From Saccoglossus kowalevskii (Eukaryota; Hemichordata; Enteropneusta; Harrimaniidae): DNA of 48,051 bases. The notes beneath the pieces were generated by a model, which saw only the letters and a program-made list of their open reading frames with translations, had not been told where the DNA came from and did not search any database. This document shows positions 1 through 12,050 of this stretch, piece after piece. Location of the stretch: NCBI RefSeq assembly GCF_000003605.2, contig NW_003107089.1:1456079-1504129 (forward strand). The letters run 5' to 3'. A program made the position numbers and the translations under genes. Each line of letters begins with the position of its first letter. The stretch's first letter is position 1.

Positions 1-1598
1 ATTATCTTCTCGCTAAATGACGCTGTAATCACTAAATCATGCGGGACATTTGCTTAGGCTGCTGATGGTCTAGACGTGCTGAAACTAAATGATTCTTTTG
101 ATATTGTCTTCAAATATAACGTGAAGCTAACAGCAATGAGTAATAATGAGTTGTAATTTCAAATCGGTGGAGGTTGGAAGAGGACGGTATAAGTTCATTG
201 CGAATTCGCATGACCGGTGGCAGCCATCGAGGTGACATTTTTATTTACTTTGCATGTGTAGACGTTGTGTCAACCTCACGATAAGTTCTGATTAGTTATT
301 CACAAAACGGATTACCTGAATATTAATTTCACATGTATCACATTTCGTAATGCATATATACGACGGTCCAGTCAAAGGAAACGCCAGAGAAAAAAAGCGA
401 TGTGGACATTGGTGATTTTCGCGTAGGCGCAAATAAATGTAGCATATACACACTTTTAGGATGTAACGTCCGGTAATATGTCCCCAAAGCGGCCACACAT
501 CCTGAGGGTTCATACTCATTATCAACTCAGTATCTAAAAGGAATTTCCTAATATATTGTCCTCTTTTGTTCCGTTATTATGAAACTGCATCTAGTAAGAT
601 GCAATGCATTCAATTGGGTAATATTACTTCGAATTGATATCATAAAAAAAACAATGACCCCCATCTCAAAGATACCTAATTAATTAGTAGGTATAAAATA
701 TCATATTCTAAATTACTCATCATTGAAAATCAACACACATAAACTGACACACGTCAGATGCAAAATATCACTTTTACGTTAATCGTCATAATGGCGTAGC
801 GTTGTCTTCATATTATTTTAAAGTTAATAACCATAACAATAATAAGTCAGATATTTATCTAAATAAATAATATCTAGTTTATGAATGATTGGCAAGCTTG
901 TTTAATTAATACACATACAGCAACAGATAATTCACGTTTATAGCTGATGGGATACACTGAAGGAGGTCGTTAATATTGTTCATTTACATATTGATAGGGC
1001 ACAAGTAAATATTTGATGCGTCCCATACTACCATTGGACTTCTATAAATGTCATTAAGATATAAGCTTATTATAATATTGTTGTTGACAAAACCGACAAA
1101 AATGAATAAACAATTGTTAGCACGGAAATGTGTTAAGCGTCCCGATTTGAGAGTACTTTACCATCATCATAGATTATGCCGTAAACGTAATTGAAGTTAT
1201 ACGATGAATGATTAAGATTGTCATAAATTATTATTCTGGGCATGATTCTTCTAAGAGGTCCTTTGGAAACCACAATTTGTAATAAATCTTAAATAGGTCG
1301 AATACCCGCAAACATTCTGTAATGGCGGGGCATGTTTACGATACACAATGAGAAAGTTTGAATATTTCAGTTTGAAATCGTATCGTATTAAAATATTAAC
1401 GTATGAATTGGTCGTGAAATGTTGTCCACATAACCAAGACATAGACCTAAAGTGCTCACATGTGTTAAATAATTGTTCAATATGCAAATTAGTTTGACAG
1501 ATTAACTCGCAATGTGTATTGATTTTGTTTGAAAAATAGGTAAATCATTTGTTTTGTATTTACAAAATGATAGTAACACAAACTGAAAACAGGCATGC
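1..1598. other. Intergenic or intronic, nothing recognised
   Basis: AT-rich sequence with many stops in all frames. The open frames present are short and several start only at non-ATG codons. No splice-site-bounded exon, repeat or RNA gene was recognised. Confidence 0.5.
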
Positions 1599-1868
1599 CA
1601 GCATCCTTTAGTCTATGTTTTTGTCATATTACCTCAAACCCTGTATAAATAGAAGTGTACATGGAACCATGGGAAGTAACGGTGTGCATTGCCATGTGAT
1701 AACTGTCATAAAGGTGATTGACAGGTCATACTTGTTTTCAACTCTGGAAGGACAGTTGGAATCTACCAGGTGTGCTTGTGATTTACATAACAAAAGGTGT
1801 TTACAACTTTGGAAGGACAATTGCAATCTACCAGGTGTGCTATTATTTGAATAACAAAGGATGCTAGC
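1599..1868. repeat. Possible MITE with internal 65-bp duplication
   Basis: The ends are imperfect inverted repeats sharing the core AGCATCCTTT (TGCCAGCATCCTTTAG on the left; the reverse complement of the right end reads TTGCTAGCATCCTTTGT). Inside, a unit containing 'GGAAGGAC' and 'ATCTACCAGGTGTGCT' occurs twice with a period of about 65 bases, near 1736-1800 and 1801-1860, with a handful of differences. Short inverted ends on a ~270-bp body suggest a non-autonomous DNA element, but no target duplication could be recognised, so it may be a local duplication with chance inverted ends. Confidence 0.35.
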
Positions 1869-2395
1869 AAGACCACATTCTCATTGCCTCATGTGAAAAC
1901 CCAGGTGGTGTCCCTAAATCTGGGCCATTTATGGCTACAAATTGATACAGGCAAATTGAAACAGTGATACAAGCTTCAATCATCGTTCTGTGAGACTTGT
2001 ATAAACTGCTCTGCGATCTCCTGCTTTCAGCGGTGCCCCAGAATAACAGCGTTCTTATGCAAGCAAGACTCTTGTATCTCTTTGTTGTTGTGTTGCAGAA
2101 ACCATCGACTGTCATCCATTTCTACATCATATCATCAATGCACACTTCCCTAGACAATCCCCTATTTTAGTGACTTTATTCATTGTATTTTTCTGTGTTT
2201 TATTTCTTGTAATTATTTTGAGAGGTATTAAAGCCAGGAGCTTTAACTCGATATTTTGGTGTATGTGTATTTCATTTCCAGTACTATTGTTTTGTCTACC
2301 CCATTCTAGCAGTGAAATAACCCCCTGTCCAGTGTGAGTTCTATGGTTGGCCCTCTCAATTGCGATAAGCAGGCCCTACATTGTGACAAGGTACA
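1869..2395. other. Less AT-rich island, unrecognised
   Basis: This stretch is visibly less AT-rich than the DNA to its right. It contains exon-like signals (TTTCATTTCCAG ending at 2280 and GTGAGT from 2333), but the frames between them are short and match no family I know. It could be a repeat remnant or an untranslated exon. Confidence 0.25.
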
Positions 2396-5040
2396 TGCGA
2401 TTATCTAATTTAAATTGTAAACTATTTATGTACGATAAACTGCTAAGATGAAACAAAATAGGATGAACACAGTTAATTACTATTCAAATTAGTTATTTTA
2501 TTTAACCAAACTATTGCAACAAGTATGCAATGAACATGCTGAAACCAATTAATTATGCAAATTATCTAATTAAATGCACAGATCAATGCAGTACTCACCA
2601 CTAGTACACATATGTCAAGTTTCGATCATTCGAAATATGTTGAAATTAAGTATGCTAATAAACTCATTTTTATGTACTGATTAAATTCAGAATTAGATAT
2701 GTACTTAGTGACAATCCAGAATGTTACAATAGAAAAAAACCACGATGAAACCAACAGAAACATGATGCTAATTAAAATGAATTAGATTAATTAGATTGAA
2801 ACTATTACTGAGGCAAAATGTTGCTATGATCCAAAATAAACAAGCTGAAACAATTAATTATGCATATTAAGTAATGGATATTGTAAATGATAATTATGTA
2901 TTAAGTTTCAATGCTTCCTGCAGATGAAAATTTCAAAATTAACTTGCTATGACTAATTATTATTTATTATACAAGTTACCTAATTAAAATGCACGGATTT
3001 GTAACAAAATGTAATCTGGTTCAGTGTAATAAAAAAGTAACAAATAACTGCTGTCGATGCGAATTAGCACATGTATTCATTATGTTTATCAAAACATTTT
3101 TCAACCGACTTTGAATCAACGAAAATTTGTTTTTAAGAATTGTCCACACAAATTGTTCCCCATCAATGAGCATATATAATAAAGAGGTTCAGACTGAATT
3201 TAAAGGATATGTCATTATTGTTGATTAATGTAATGATACCGCCGAAAAATGACAACAGAAATTGTAGTCAATGGAATTTCTCTCCAGAAGCAGAATAATC
3301 ATCGAAACTATTTAATATTTGTTTAATTTAGTTCAGTGACATGATCACAACGTCATACATTTTTATTGTTATGAAACCTAATATTGTTAAAACAAATTCA
3401 AAAATGTACATTTAAATGTTCAGTGTGTGATAATAGTCTTCAATTATTAGTAACTATATGCTGTAACCCATAATGAATTGCAACGTTTGTATTCGCATCA
3501 AACTGCCTTAAACGACTTAAGGTAGCGGGACTATTATTTGCATACTTGTTTTCATCTTCTAATTGTGACTAAATGACTACAAATAGACCCGGGAAAGTAT
3601 ATATTTTTAGAATCGCCAGACTTCAAGCTTTTCACAAGTGTATTTTGCATACCAATATCTGCATTCTACGACGCGTTACTCAATCAAAGGTGAAAAATTA
3701 CTTTTTCTGTAAAAAAAATAATTACGCATTTATGCTGGCGATAAGAAGTATTTTTTTTCACTTTTCCTAGTTGTTCAATAGTCTGGTAAATTGAATGTGT
3801 CTGGTCAGTTTTATTCAAGCAACGCGTTTTAAAAAATAGTGTCCTGAATTTCAATTACTGTTTTAGTCGCATTGTCCCCAACTCAAACCACAACTCGTTA
3901 GTAAATAATCGATGAAATAGTTTGTCTGGACACATTCAAGTTCCTCTTATTGTCACCTTAAAGCTGTGAAAATTTGGTGTTAATCCGACGACAATAAGTA
4001 TACGTTATTTTTTGTTAAAGACCTTGTATTTTGAAAAACATAAACTCTAGAAAACGTCCATGAAGTAACAGCAAAGATTTTCAAGCTTGTTTCTCGGCAC
4101 AATCAATTTGTTTTCCCATCAAGGTCTGTTTTACCATGTGTAGGGACATCCAAATGTGTAAGGCTATTGGAAACCAAAAAAATAAAGGAATGGGATAGCT
4201 ATAATTGGATAAATTCGGCATATGAAAACACCAAAATCAATGATTGTTTTCAGTGGCTGCGTGACCTTGCGTCTGACACATTCATATACAAATGACTAAT
4301 CTGTGAAACAAACAGGGGCGGAGACAAACCACTCAAATGTTTGGAAACACTCATTGTGTGTCAGATAGCTACTGATAACACATCCTAACATTGCTTTGTC
4401 TTGAGTTTATCTTTGAAACTTATAGGCACACAGATTAAACCTGTGTTGTTGATTTTGGAAAACACTACTGAGGCTGCCTTGCTTCCCTTCAGAAAATCTA
4501 CATTTTAACCAACTTACATGACATTCTATGTTATATTGACTTTATCATATGAAAGCTTATGGTGCATTTCATCAATTAATATATAAATGTGAAAATCGTA
4601 ATTTTCAACACAAATAATAGTCTCGCTACCTTAATTGATGAATAGCGTTGTGTATAATATGGGTGCCATGCGACGTCAACATGGTGCGTTAAATGCACAG
4701 AAGTCAAACGCGCGTTGCGTGACGACTTCGACGCTTTCTGTAGGGTAAAACAGAGTAAACCACTGCGAACTTCCCATCGTAATCAAATCATTCATATGTG
4801 AGTGATAGGTATATAAATACATCATAATAAAAATCGTCAATTCATTCAAACCAACCAGATAAATAAACTGGTTTGATATTTGAATATTCAAGATGGTCTG
4901 CAACATACACTGCGTTTAAATTCAAAGATGCGCCATTTATGGCTTGACTGAGTTTAAAATTACATATTAACATATTCACTAAAGTGTAATATTGTAAATT
5001 CAAATGATATTTAAGCAGTGACACGTGCAGGCAAACTTGC
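2396..5040. other. Very AT-rich tract with recurring ATTAATTATGCA words
   Basis: The tract is extremely AT-rich. The words 'CAATTAATTATGCA' and 'CCTAATTAAAATGCAC' or close variants recur around 2548, 2575, 2850 and 2975, suggesting an old, degenerate dispersed or tandem repeat. No coding region was recognised. Confidence 0.35.
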
Positions 5041-5381
5041 ATTGAAGGGGGGTAATTACAAAGGGTTTAGATCAGTTTCACCATAGGCTAAATTACCACC
5101 CAACCCGGCAACACACACGCACACACTAACACATGGGAAATGAGTGATATGCAATTATGCGAACGGGACTGTTGACTGTTTTTCAAAAATACTATCGTAG
5201 CTCTTTGACAACGTGATTAAAAGGTGTACCACATGCCTACATGACTAAACTAACATGTAATACTAGGACCAACTCTGATTCATACATGAAGAAACTTTCA
5301 CTGGAAACGTCTTGCACTGTACACGCCATCGATACAAACGTACGAGCTCGGCTTCATATTAATTGCCGTCTGCCGCATATT

Positions 5382-5439
5382 TCTTTCGGTTAAGCAATCA
5401 ACTTACCATATCTTTCGGTTAAGCAATCAACTTACCATA
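5382..5439. repeat. Perfect 29-bp tandem duplication
   Basis: Two adjacent identical 29-base units, 5382-5410 and 5411-5439, each begin TCTTTCGGTTAAGC and end AACTTACCATA. On the minus strand each unit carries TATG|GTAAGTTG, a good 5' splice-site match, so the duplication also duplicates a candidate donor. The perfect identity implies a recent event. Confidence 0.85.
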
Positions 5440-5509
5440 AACAGAGCCCGAGGCACCATCCGGATAGCAGACACATATACACCGATGATACGATGAACCA
5501 ATGCCGCAT
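5436..5509 (-). CDS. Candidate first coding exon, signal-peptide-like
   Basis: On the minus strand an ATG at 5509 opens 24 codons plus two bases, ending at a strong donor (ATG|GTAAGTTG, GT at 5435-5434). The peptide begins MRHWFIVSSVYMCLLSG and continues hydrophobic to a WCLGLC segment: short basic start, hydrophobic core, small residues, as in a secretory signal peptide. The splice phase is 2. No downstream exon was identified and the gene is not recognised. A short hydrophobic frame next to a GTAAGT can arise by chance, so confidence is low. Confidence 0.25.
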
Positions 5510-6269
5510 CTCGCCCCTATAAGATATGCCTGTAGATGAGCTACCTGTCACGTCATCAACAGTTCTTCATTGTATGTGAGCTGATAGCCTTGGTGATGTT
5601 GTTATAAATAGTTGTCGTATGACGGTTTGCTGTCAACAAGCTGCATTTGTCACGCCGCGATGAGCAATTTAAATGATAAATGAGATGACATGTGATCGTG
5701 GAGAGCGCCCAAATTTAATATTCCTACACTGTGAAGCGATCTTCGCGCATCATTTGTTGATTTTTGAGTAAGGATATCTTCTCACCCCTATGTGAAGTTG
5801 ATTTCAGGAACCCATGCCAACGGAGCTAGCGTTGTGAAATTCCGGTAATGAGTCTGTATAATATTTTTCATCCTCAGCAAACCCGACCACTAATTAAAAT
5901 AAGAATTTACACTCAAATAGCATGCTGAAAGGACTATTTTCAATTTTAATTAGTTTACATTAAAGGCGGTGCCATAGTATTTGTTGTATATCATTATTGT
6001 ACGTGTTTGTTTTGTCATTATTGTTTCATCATACAATTATATAATATTTCCCAAGAGAATCAAATGAAACTTAACGAATCATCTCAGAATGCAAATTTAA
6101 TATGAATAGACAGCCAACATTTGCAATAAATATTACAACAAAATTATAGTAGTCAGAATGGGATATAAATTTGAAATATAACCACTGAAAAGCCATTGTA
6201 TACAATTGATATACAGTTTTTTTGTTTATATACATATGTTGCATATAAGTTATTAGGGCATATATTTGA

Positions 6270-6716
6270 CCCAATGTTTATTCTGTACACAAATTTCGGA
6301 TTACCCACAGATGTTGTTATTTGTATATTGGTTGTAATCTCATTGAAAACGAGTTCCACTTTCTATTACAATGCCCCAAATTTGAGGAAATTAGAACTCG
6401 TTTTATACACAAGTTTTACTATTGCCCAGCGCTTGAATGGAAATTTATTTTGCTACTGCAATCTGAAAATACACATATAATACAAAATCTTGCAAAATAC
6501 GTATTCTACTCTTTACAAAAACGTCATAGTTTGTTGGAGGGAAATTTAACTGAAATATAAATTTAATTTGGTATTCATAGGTGAAGTATAAATTTGTAAT
6601 ATTCAGACAAGCAGTAGCAGTGATTATTCTTGTCAAACGATTTATTTATTTGTGTTACATTTAAGTGTGTACATTATGGCCTATGGCCAATGGTACTGAA
6701 TAAATATATATATATA
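6270..6716 (+). mobile_element. LINE remnant, C-terminal end of reverse transcriptase ORF
   Basis: The frame open from 6270 to 6560 encodes the C-terminal end of a non-LTR retrotransposon polyprotein. It contains an HKFRI motif, then a decayed cysteine/histidine zinc-knuckle region (GCNLIENEFHFLLQCP near 6333-6380), then KFILLLQSE and IIQNLAKYVFYSLQKR. This order (KFR..., C-x-C..., E-x-E-x-H-x-LL-x-CP, ...NLAKY...) is typical of LINE C-termini in many marine invertebrates. A stop (TGA at 6267) and missing upstream reverse transcriptase mark a 5'-truncated fossil. The copy probably ends with GAATAAA and a TA-rich tail near 6700-6716. It is not a functional gene. Confidence 0.75.
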
Positions 6717-8894
6717 ATAGTCATAAATTTAGATTCAAATTCAGGCGAAATTTTGCGATTCGCTATTGGGGTGTTCTGTTGTACGCCTTCTATGCCTGTG
6801 TCTAATTACTAGATGAACGACGGTCCGAGCATTCCAATTAAGGTGTCGCCAAATGAGCTGTGATTGGTCGTAAGGTTTTTAACCGTTTTTTTTAATTTTA
6901 TATTTGTAAACACATTCACTGGCCACCTGAAATGAACATTTAGACAACAGTGGCTATACTGTTAAAAAGTGTTATGCGTCACGTGAGAGCCGCGCGACTT
7001 TCGTTTTTATCATCAAGGATGTTATCGTTTTTGTTAATAATTTAAGAAAAAACACACATACACACTGAAGGTCCCTCTGTTTCCCGCGATATCTGGTATT
7101 TCCAGGGACATGCTCAATTGATGGCAGCACAATGCAAATGTGGGCTGTATTAATTAATAACGTAGCGATATAAAAATAATTAATTAAATTGCGCGTCTAT
7201 GACTTTATTCTGATCACGATCACACGGATGATAACTCCTTCGCTTTGGTCGTAAATCTGAAGAGCATGTATTACCTAGGCTGGATGTGACGTTCACGTTC
7301 ATGTGGTTTTGTCAGAAAAAATGTCTCTCATCTCAGTTTCTTTCTAAAATAACAATCGATTCAGTACCAGACTGTATTGCAGGAATCGTCGAGCGCCAAG
7401 ACAGCTGCAAGTAGCTTGATTAACAGAAAAACTGCGATTGAAGGGGGGAGTCGTTGATAAAATGTTCTACCGCCTTCCTCGAGAATCGTTGCCCAGCTTT
7501 CGCTGACATTTGCCGAGACGAACTGATAACCGTCGTGTTGCCGTAACAACAGCAGCGACCAGCTCGTTACATTGTATGATTTACTGTGTGTACATCGATG
7601 TCAGTGTCAGATAATGAATAAACGACACATCCTGACTTCTTGGAACTCTTGAACAATGTATTTAGTGTGTCTGTGCATGTTTTATTTTCATGATTATTGG
7701 GATTACAGCGCAATTGTTATGAAGTGCAGACAACATACTTGTATTGAATCAATGGAATACAGCATTAAAGTGCATTATCTTTGTATGCAGAGTCTGGAGT
7801 GCGACATTTGTGAAAGTTTTTTTTTAAATTGTAAAAAAATATTCAAAACTTTTATTCGTGGTATTCATTCCATTCATGTAAATGTTTACCCATACCATGA
7901 AAGGGTTAAAAATTGTGCTGTTACAATTTTATTTCTTGTTTAACAATTCGAAAAGCATTTTCATTTTTCCAGTATTATTACAACTACTGCGGTTCAGGTT
8001 GGAGGTCGATATACCATTATTCAGGTACTAGGGGTTTAATATTTATATGAATCGACACAATTTACATGTATTCATGTTATAAAACGACAAGTTATTTGTA
8101 TTATTGATTTGTTATTCAATTGTAAAATGATACATAAACATTCGTACATTCTCAATTGAGAACAGCAATTGCATAGTTTTTACATTTTATTTAATACTAT
8201 TGATTCCTGAACGTTATGGTTTCTTTGTCATTTGAGATCATCTGATGTCAACTTTTTAAAAATTACATGTCTTCTTGTTTATTCATATCGAAATGCCCAC
8301 GTGAGTTTCAAAGACAATGTCGTTACTTTTTACTTTTGTTCAGTGTTGTGTATTTGTATGCAAGTTGTGGTCATACAGTGTCTATACATAACAGTATTAT
8401 CAATGAATAAACGAAATGTACAAGTCAACATAATTATCATACTCTGAGAAGCTCGTCTCATTTTTTAAAGAGCAAAGTAAATACATTAAGCAGTATTGTG
8501 AATGTTGAAATCTTTTGTGCAGCTCATGAGCTGGACAAATTGTTTGATTACTATCAGCCTAGTAAGTAAGTCAAAAAATGTTCTCAGTGAAATTATTTAG
8601 ACAAAATGGACAATGTCTTTCAGTTAAGAGTACCCCCCCCCGTTACTATTTTTAAATTAAGTGCATAAACACAAAATCTGGACTGGGCAATATTTTTCTT
8701 GTCTAATTGTGATCAATTTTGTTGATTTGTTCTTGCCAACATTGGAAATCCATGTGGCTCGTTGTGTCATTTAAGGACTCCAGGTTACACCAAATAACAT
8801 TATTATAAATTGCGAGCCCAATATGGTGTATTATTGTTTGCTTAGTGTCGTTGTAATTTATAGAACGTAGCGATCGTTGCACATTTTGAAATAT
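6717..8894. other. Intergenic, mostly unrecognised
   Basis: AT-rich with short open frames only. A ten-base C run begins near 8633. One exon-like 39-base segment with good splice context lies at 8523-8561 (see findings) but is too short to annotate as a gene. Confidence 0.4.
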
Positions 8895-9077
8895 TTAACC
8901 AACTCGATTGAACTTTGCAGCAAAGTATATAGCGTTATGTGGAATTTTCAGGACATATTTACAAAACTTGTGTCGTATAATCTCCACACAATTTACTTCG
9001 TCAAACCCCCATATTTCGGATCCATGCAGTTGTAAAATATCTCCTTCAAAAATAGTTTCAAAATGATACATAACCAA
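8895..9077 (-). mobile_element. LINE remnant, region after the reverse transcriptase core
   Basis: The minus-strand frame reads ILQLHGSEIWGFDEV and then EIIRHKFCKYVLKIP, matching the conserved 'YGSE(V/I)WGF ... IE..H..FCKY(V/L)L' stretch that follows the reverse transcriptase domain in non-LTR retrotransposons. Frames on both sides decay quickly. It may belong to the same clade as the fragment at 6.3-6.7 kb, which carries the C-terminal part of such a protein, but the orientations are opposite, so they are separate insertions or a rearranged copy. Non-functional. Confidence 0.7.
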
Positions 9078-10631
9078 ATTTCGAAAGGCGATCTTGGTAT
9101 TTTTTTCTTAGTTCAGTACAACCTGGCCAGTTTGTCCTTGATGCCACGGAATCTATAAAACAAAAACAAGGACGTTTACTAGCCTTAGACAATTTATGAG
9201 GACCAAAAGAGATATAAAAACCCGGAACGTTGTTGAGAACAAAGGGATTTGACCTGATATTATTTACAGCAACACAATCGCATGTTGCTGAAACACTTTG
9301 ATGATCTGTGAGTTGTGAGACGCTTCATGGACAACTATTTTGAATACACATAAATGTATTATTAATTGCTTGTAGTATTATCTTACCATCGCAGTTCTTA
9401 TAACGTTCAATACAATTCATTAATAAATAATGACAATTAAACGTGTTTTAGCTTGATGTGTCTCAAATTAAAAAAAACTTCACCGCCCTGTTATAAAGCG
9501 CAATATTAAACTAAGGAGAGTGAAACATGTTTTACAACAATATAATACACTAATATCTGAGTGTATTTTGACTAACTATGTATTTGTGTTTATAATAACA
9601 ATAGTTCAATGGGATTATGGACAGAAATATATTTTCTCATATCATGCCCCTTAAAAACGTAATATTTATTTTAGCACAAATTAGTTGAAATACTTCACTG
9701 ATGAAAAGTATGCATGCTTTTATTTTGACTAACCATGTGGGTGTGCTCAGGTTAACACATTTTCGATGTAAGGTAACGTTTTTTTAATAATCATTCGTTC
9801 CATTAAACGTAAAATACTATTTTCTAATACTACTAATGAAATACCTTACTGGTTATGTACGAGTAGAAAGTAAATGGGTTTCAGATTATGTAACAACATT
9901 TAAATACAACTTTAAAACTTTATTATTTCCTAATGTACCATTGATACTATTGATCCCATCATTAAGTAGAGGTGTACTGATTGCCCCATCATCGCTTGGG
10001 GCAAAATTTGCAAATTTGTAATTTCTTAATAAAAGGTTTGAAATGCACGATTCACAATTATGATGGTATCGTAAAAAATTCCAATTAGTGAAACATTAAT
10101 TAAAATGAAGTTCAACATACTAAAATAAAATATGAAAAATTGGATTTATTTGTGAAAATTTCAGTCTCAGTTAATTTGATCATGAAAATACAACGTTTTG
10201 ACAAAAATGGAGAATAACTATTGTACATTCATGTATATGTCAATCGCATAAATAAATAAAAGCACATGTCACTTGGAAACTGGCCCAAAAGTACTGATCC
10301 AACGTCATTTGAACTGAACAGTACACGAATTGAGAGTAATATATTTGACGATCGTGCGCACGTTGGCGCATGTCATCCGTTTTTATAGGAGTGTCAATTA
10401 TTTTAGTCGATCCAAACTGCGCTGAAGGCAGTCACTATAGCACAATTTGACATAACATTTTTGACTGTACAAATTATTACCAGTTATGCATTTCATTAGT
10501 ACCATCACTTTCGAAGAAATGCCATGTTTATCGGGCAATGCCAGTTCAGTCAAATATACACAACATATTAATAATCACCCAAGCTTCACAGATATAAATA
10601 GCTTGCATCAATACGATTCAGACTAAAACAG
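9078..10631. other. Intergenic, nothing recognised
   Basis: AT-rich sequence without convincing exons. The 61-codon frame starting at 9836 shows no recognised motif and has AT-driven composition. Confidence 0.4.
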
Positions 10632-12050
10632 GTGAAACTCACTAAGTTAATATAGAGGGCGCTATAGTACTCACCTGAAGCATTATACCCAAGTGTGAAT
10701 TATTTTGCTATGAAGACATACATGGAACCAGCAATTGTCAACGAAATATACTCCAATTCTATAAGATAAAAATAAAAACAAACAATCGTTAAGGACAAAA
10801 CATGTCTATTTATTTACTATAAATTGTAAAACATTGAACCTCAAATTGACTCAATGGTGATAAAAATAAAATCTTACCGGTATATAAATGCAGTTGGGGA
10901 ATTGACCTTTGTAATTCTAACAGTTATCCGATAATTGTTTCTTTTAAAAAATGCTAGGCTTTTGAAAGAATTTAGTAAATTCTTAATTTCATAAATGTTG
11001 AATTTGTAACAAACCCATCCACAAACATGAATGACGGATGACATTGCCGACCGATACGTTTTTTGAGTAAGGATTTGCTGTTGAAGAAATAACCGTGTGA
11101 GGGCGTCATTATGATGTTCAGCAGTGTATACTTCTTGTCCTACACACGCCTCCGTCTACTTTATGTGAACAGTGTCATCAACGACCATGTACTGTAATCT
11201 TTTTGTCTTTTTTAAAGTTATATCTTTGATTAATTCTTAAACGGCCATGGAGTGTTTCTTCAAATATATTCAGAAACACATTTACCAATCACAGGTGTGT
11301 ACTAGTGTGGAAGAAGGAGCTAATTTTCTTTTTTAAGGTCTGTACAACTGAATTCCCCAAAATCAATCAAATCGTTGCTTTTTCGTCCATACTGGCTTGA
11401 ACAATGTTGTAAAACAGTTTTGTAAATTTATTTGATTCCCAAACACAAGATGCTTTCGACATTTTTGAGCGAATATTTTTTATACGCCACTCAGAGTGAC
11501 ATATTTCTGGAAAGTCTTCATACCTGAGGGCATTGCATTAAAATAGTGTTTACAGTCCCATCCTCACCTTTGATCCGCTACAACGCTTTTGCGCGTGCAT
11601 AAACGGCATCGGACCTTATATACGAGACCACATCCATTTAAAGACAGATTTTCTAGCATGGCTCAGCTACCTCAGCTACCTAACTACCTAACTGTGACCT
11701 ACATCCGTGTCTGACTGACCCCCTAGCTACAAATATATGCGAGCAGTATGTTTAATTTATTGAGCAGTGAAATGTTATCCGTGTAAACCAGAAAAGTGTC
11801 AAAAGGCTATCCCAATGACGTTTTCCAAATAACATTTTGCTACCCCCTCAGGCGCTGGCCGGAAATAACCCGATCGAGGGTTTCGAGCGATGACAAACGT
11901 TACTGTCTACATCTACGCTTCAACGTCGAATCAAGTTGGCCGGTCAGAATAATGATCCAGAAAAAAAGCATATCAACTCAGTGAAAAACGACAATTACGT
12001 GACCATCCTCTATATCGCCCTCAATTGCAATTCATCAAGTGAGTTTCATC
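10632..12050. repeat. Pair of degenerate inverted repeats bounding ~1.4 kb
   Basis: The left arm (10632-10668) reads GTGAAACTCACT ... TAGAGGGCGCTATAG. The reverse complement of the right arm (12008-12050) reads GATGAAACTCACTTG ... TTGAGGGCGATATAGAGG. Both arms share GAAACTCACT followed after about 15 bases by GAGGGCG(A/C)TATA. They may be the ends of one decayed DNA transposon or two opposite copies of one short repeat. No target duplication was recognised and no transposase lies between them. Confidence 0.35.
10878..11044 (-). CDS. Candidate exon, unrecognised
   Basis: On the minus strand, ATG at 11044 opens 55 codons that end at a plausible donor (ACCG|GTAAGA, GT at 10877-10876). The product starts MSSVIHVCGWVCYKFN and ends NSPTAFIY before the junction. 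It matches no family I know. Length and composition are only mildly better than chance in AT-rich DNA, and it lies inside the inverted-repeat interval, so it may be transposon-derived or spurious. Confidence 0.15.
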
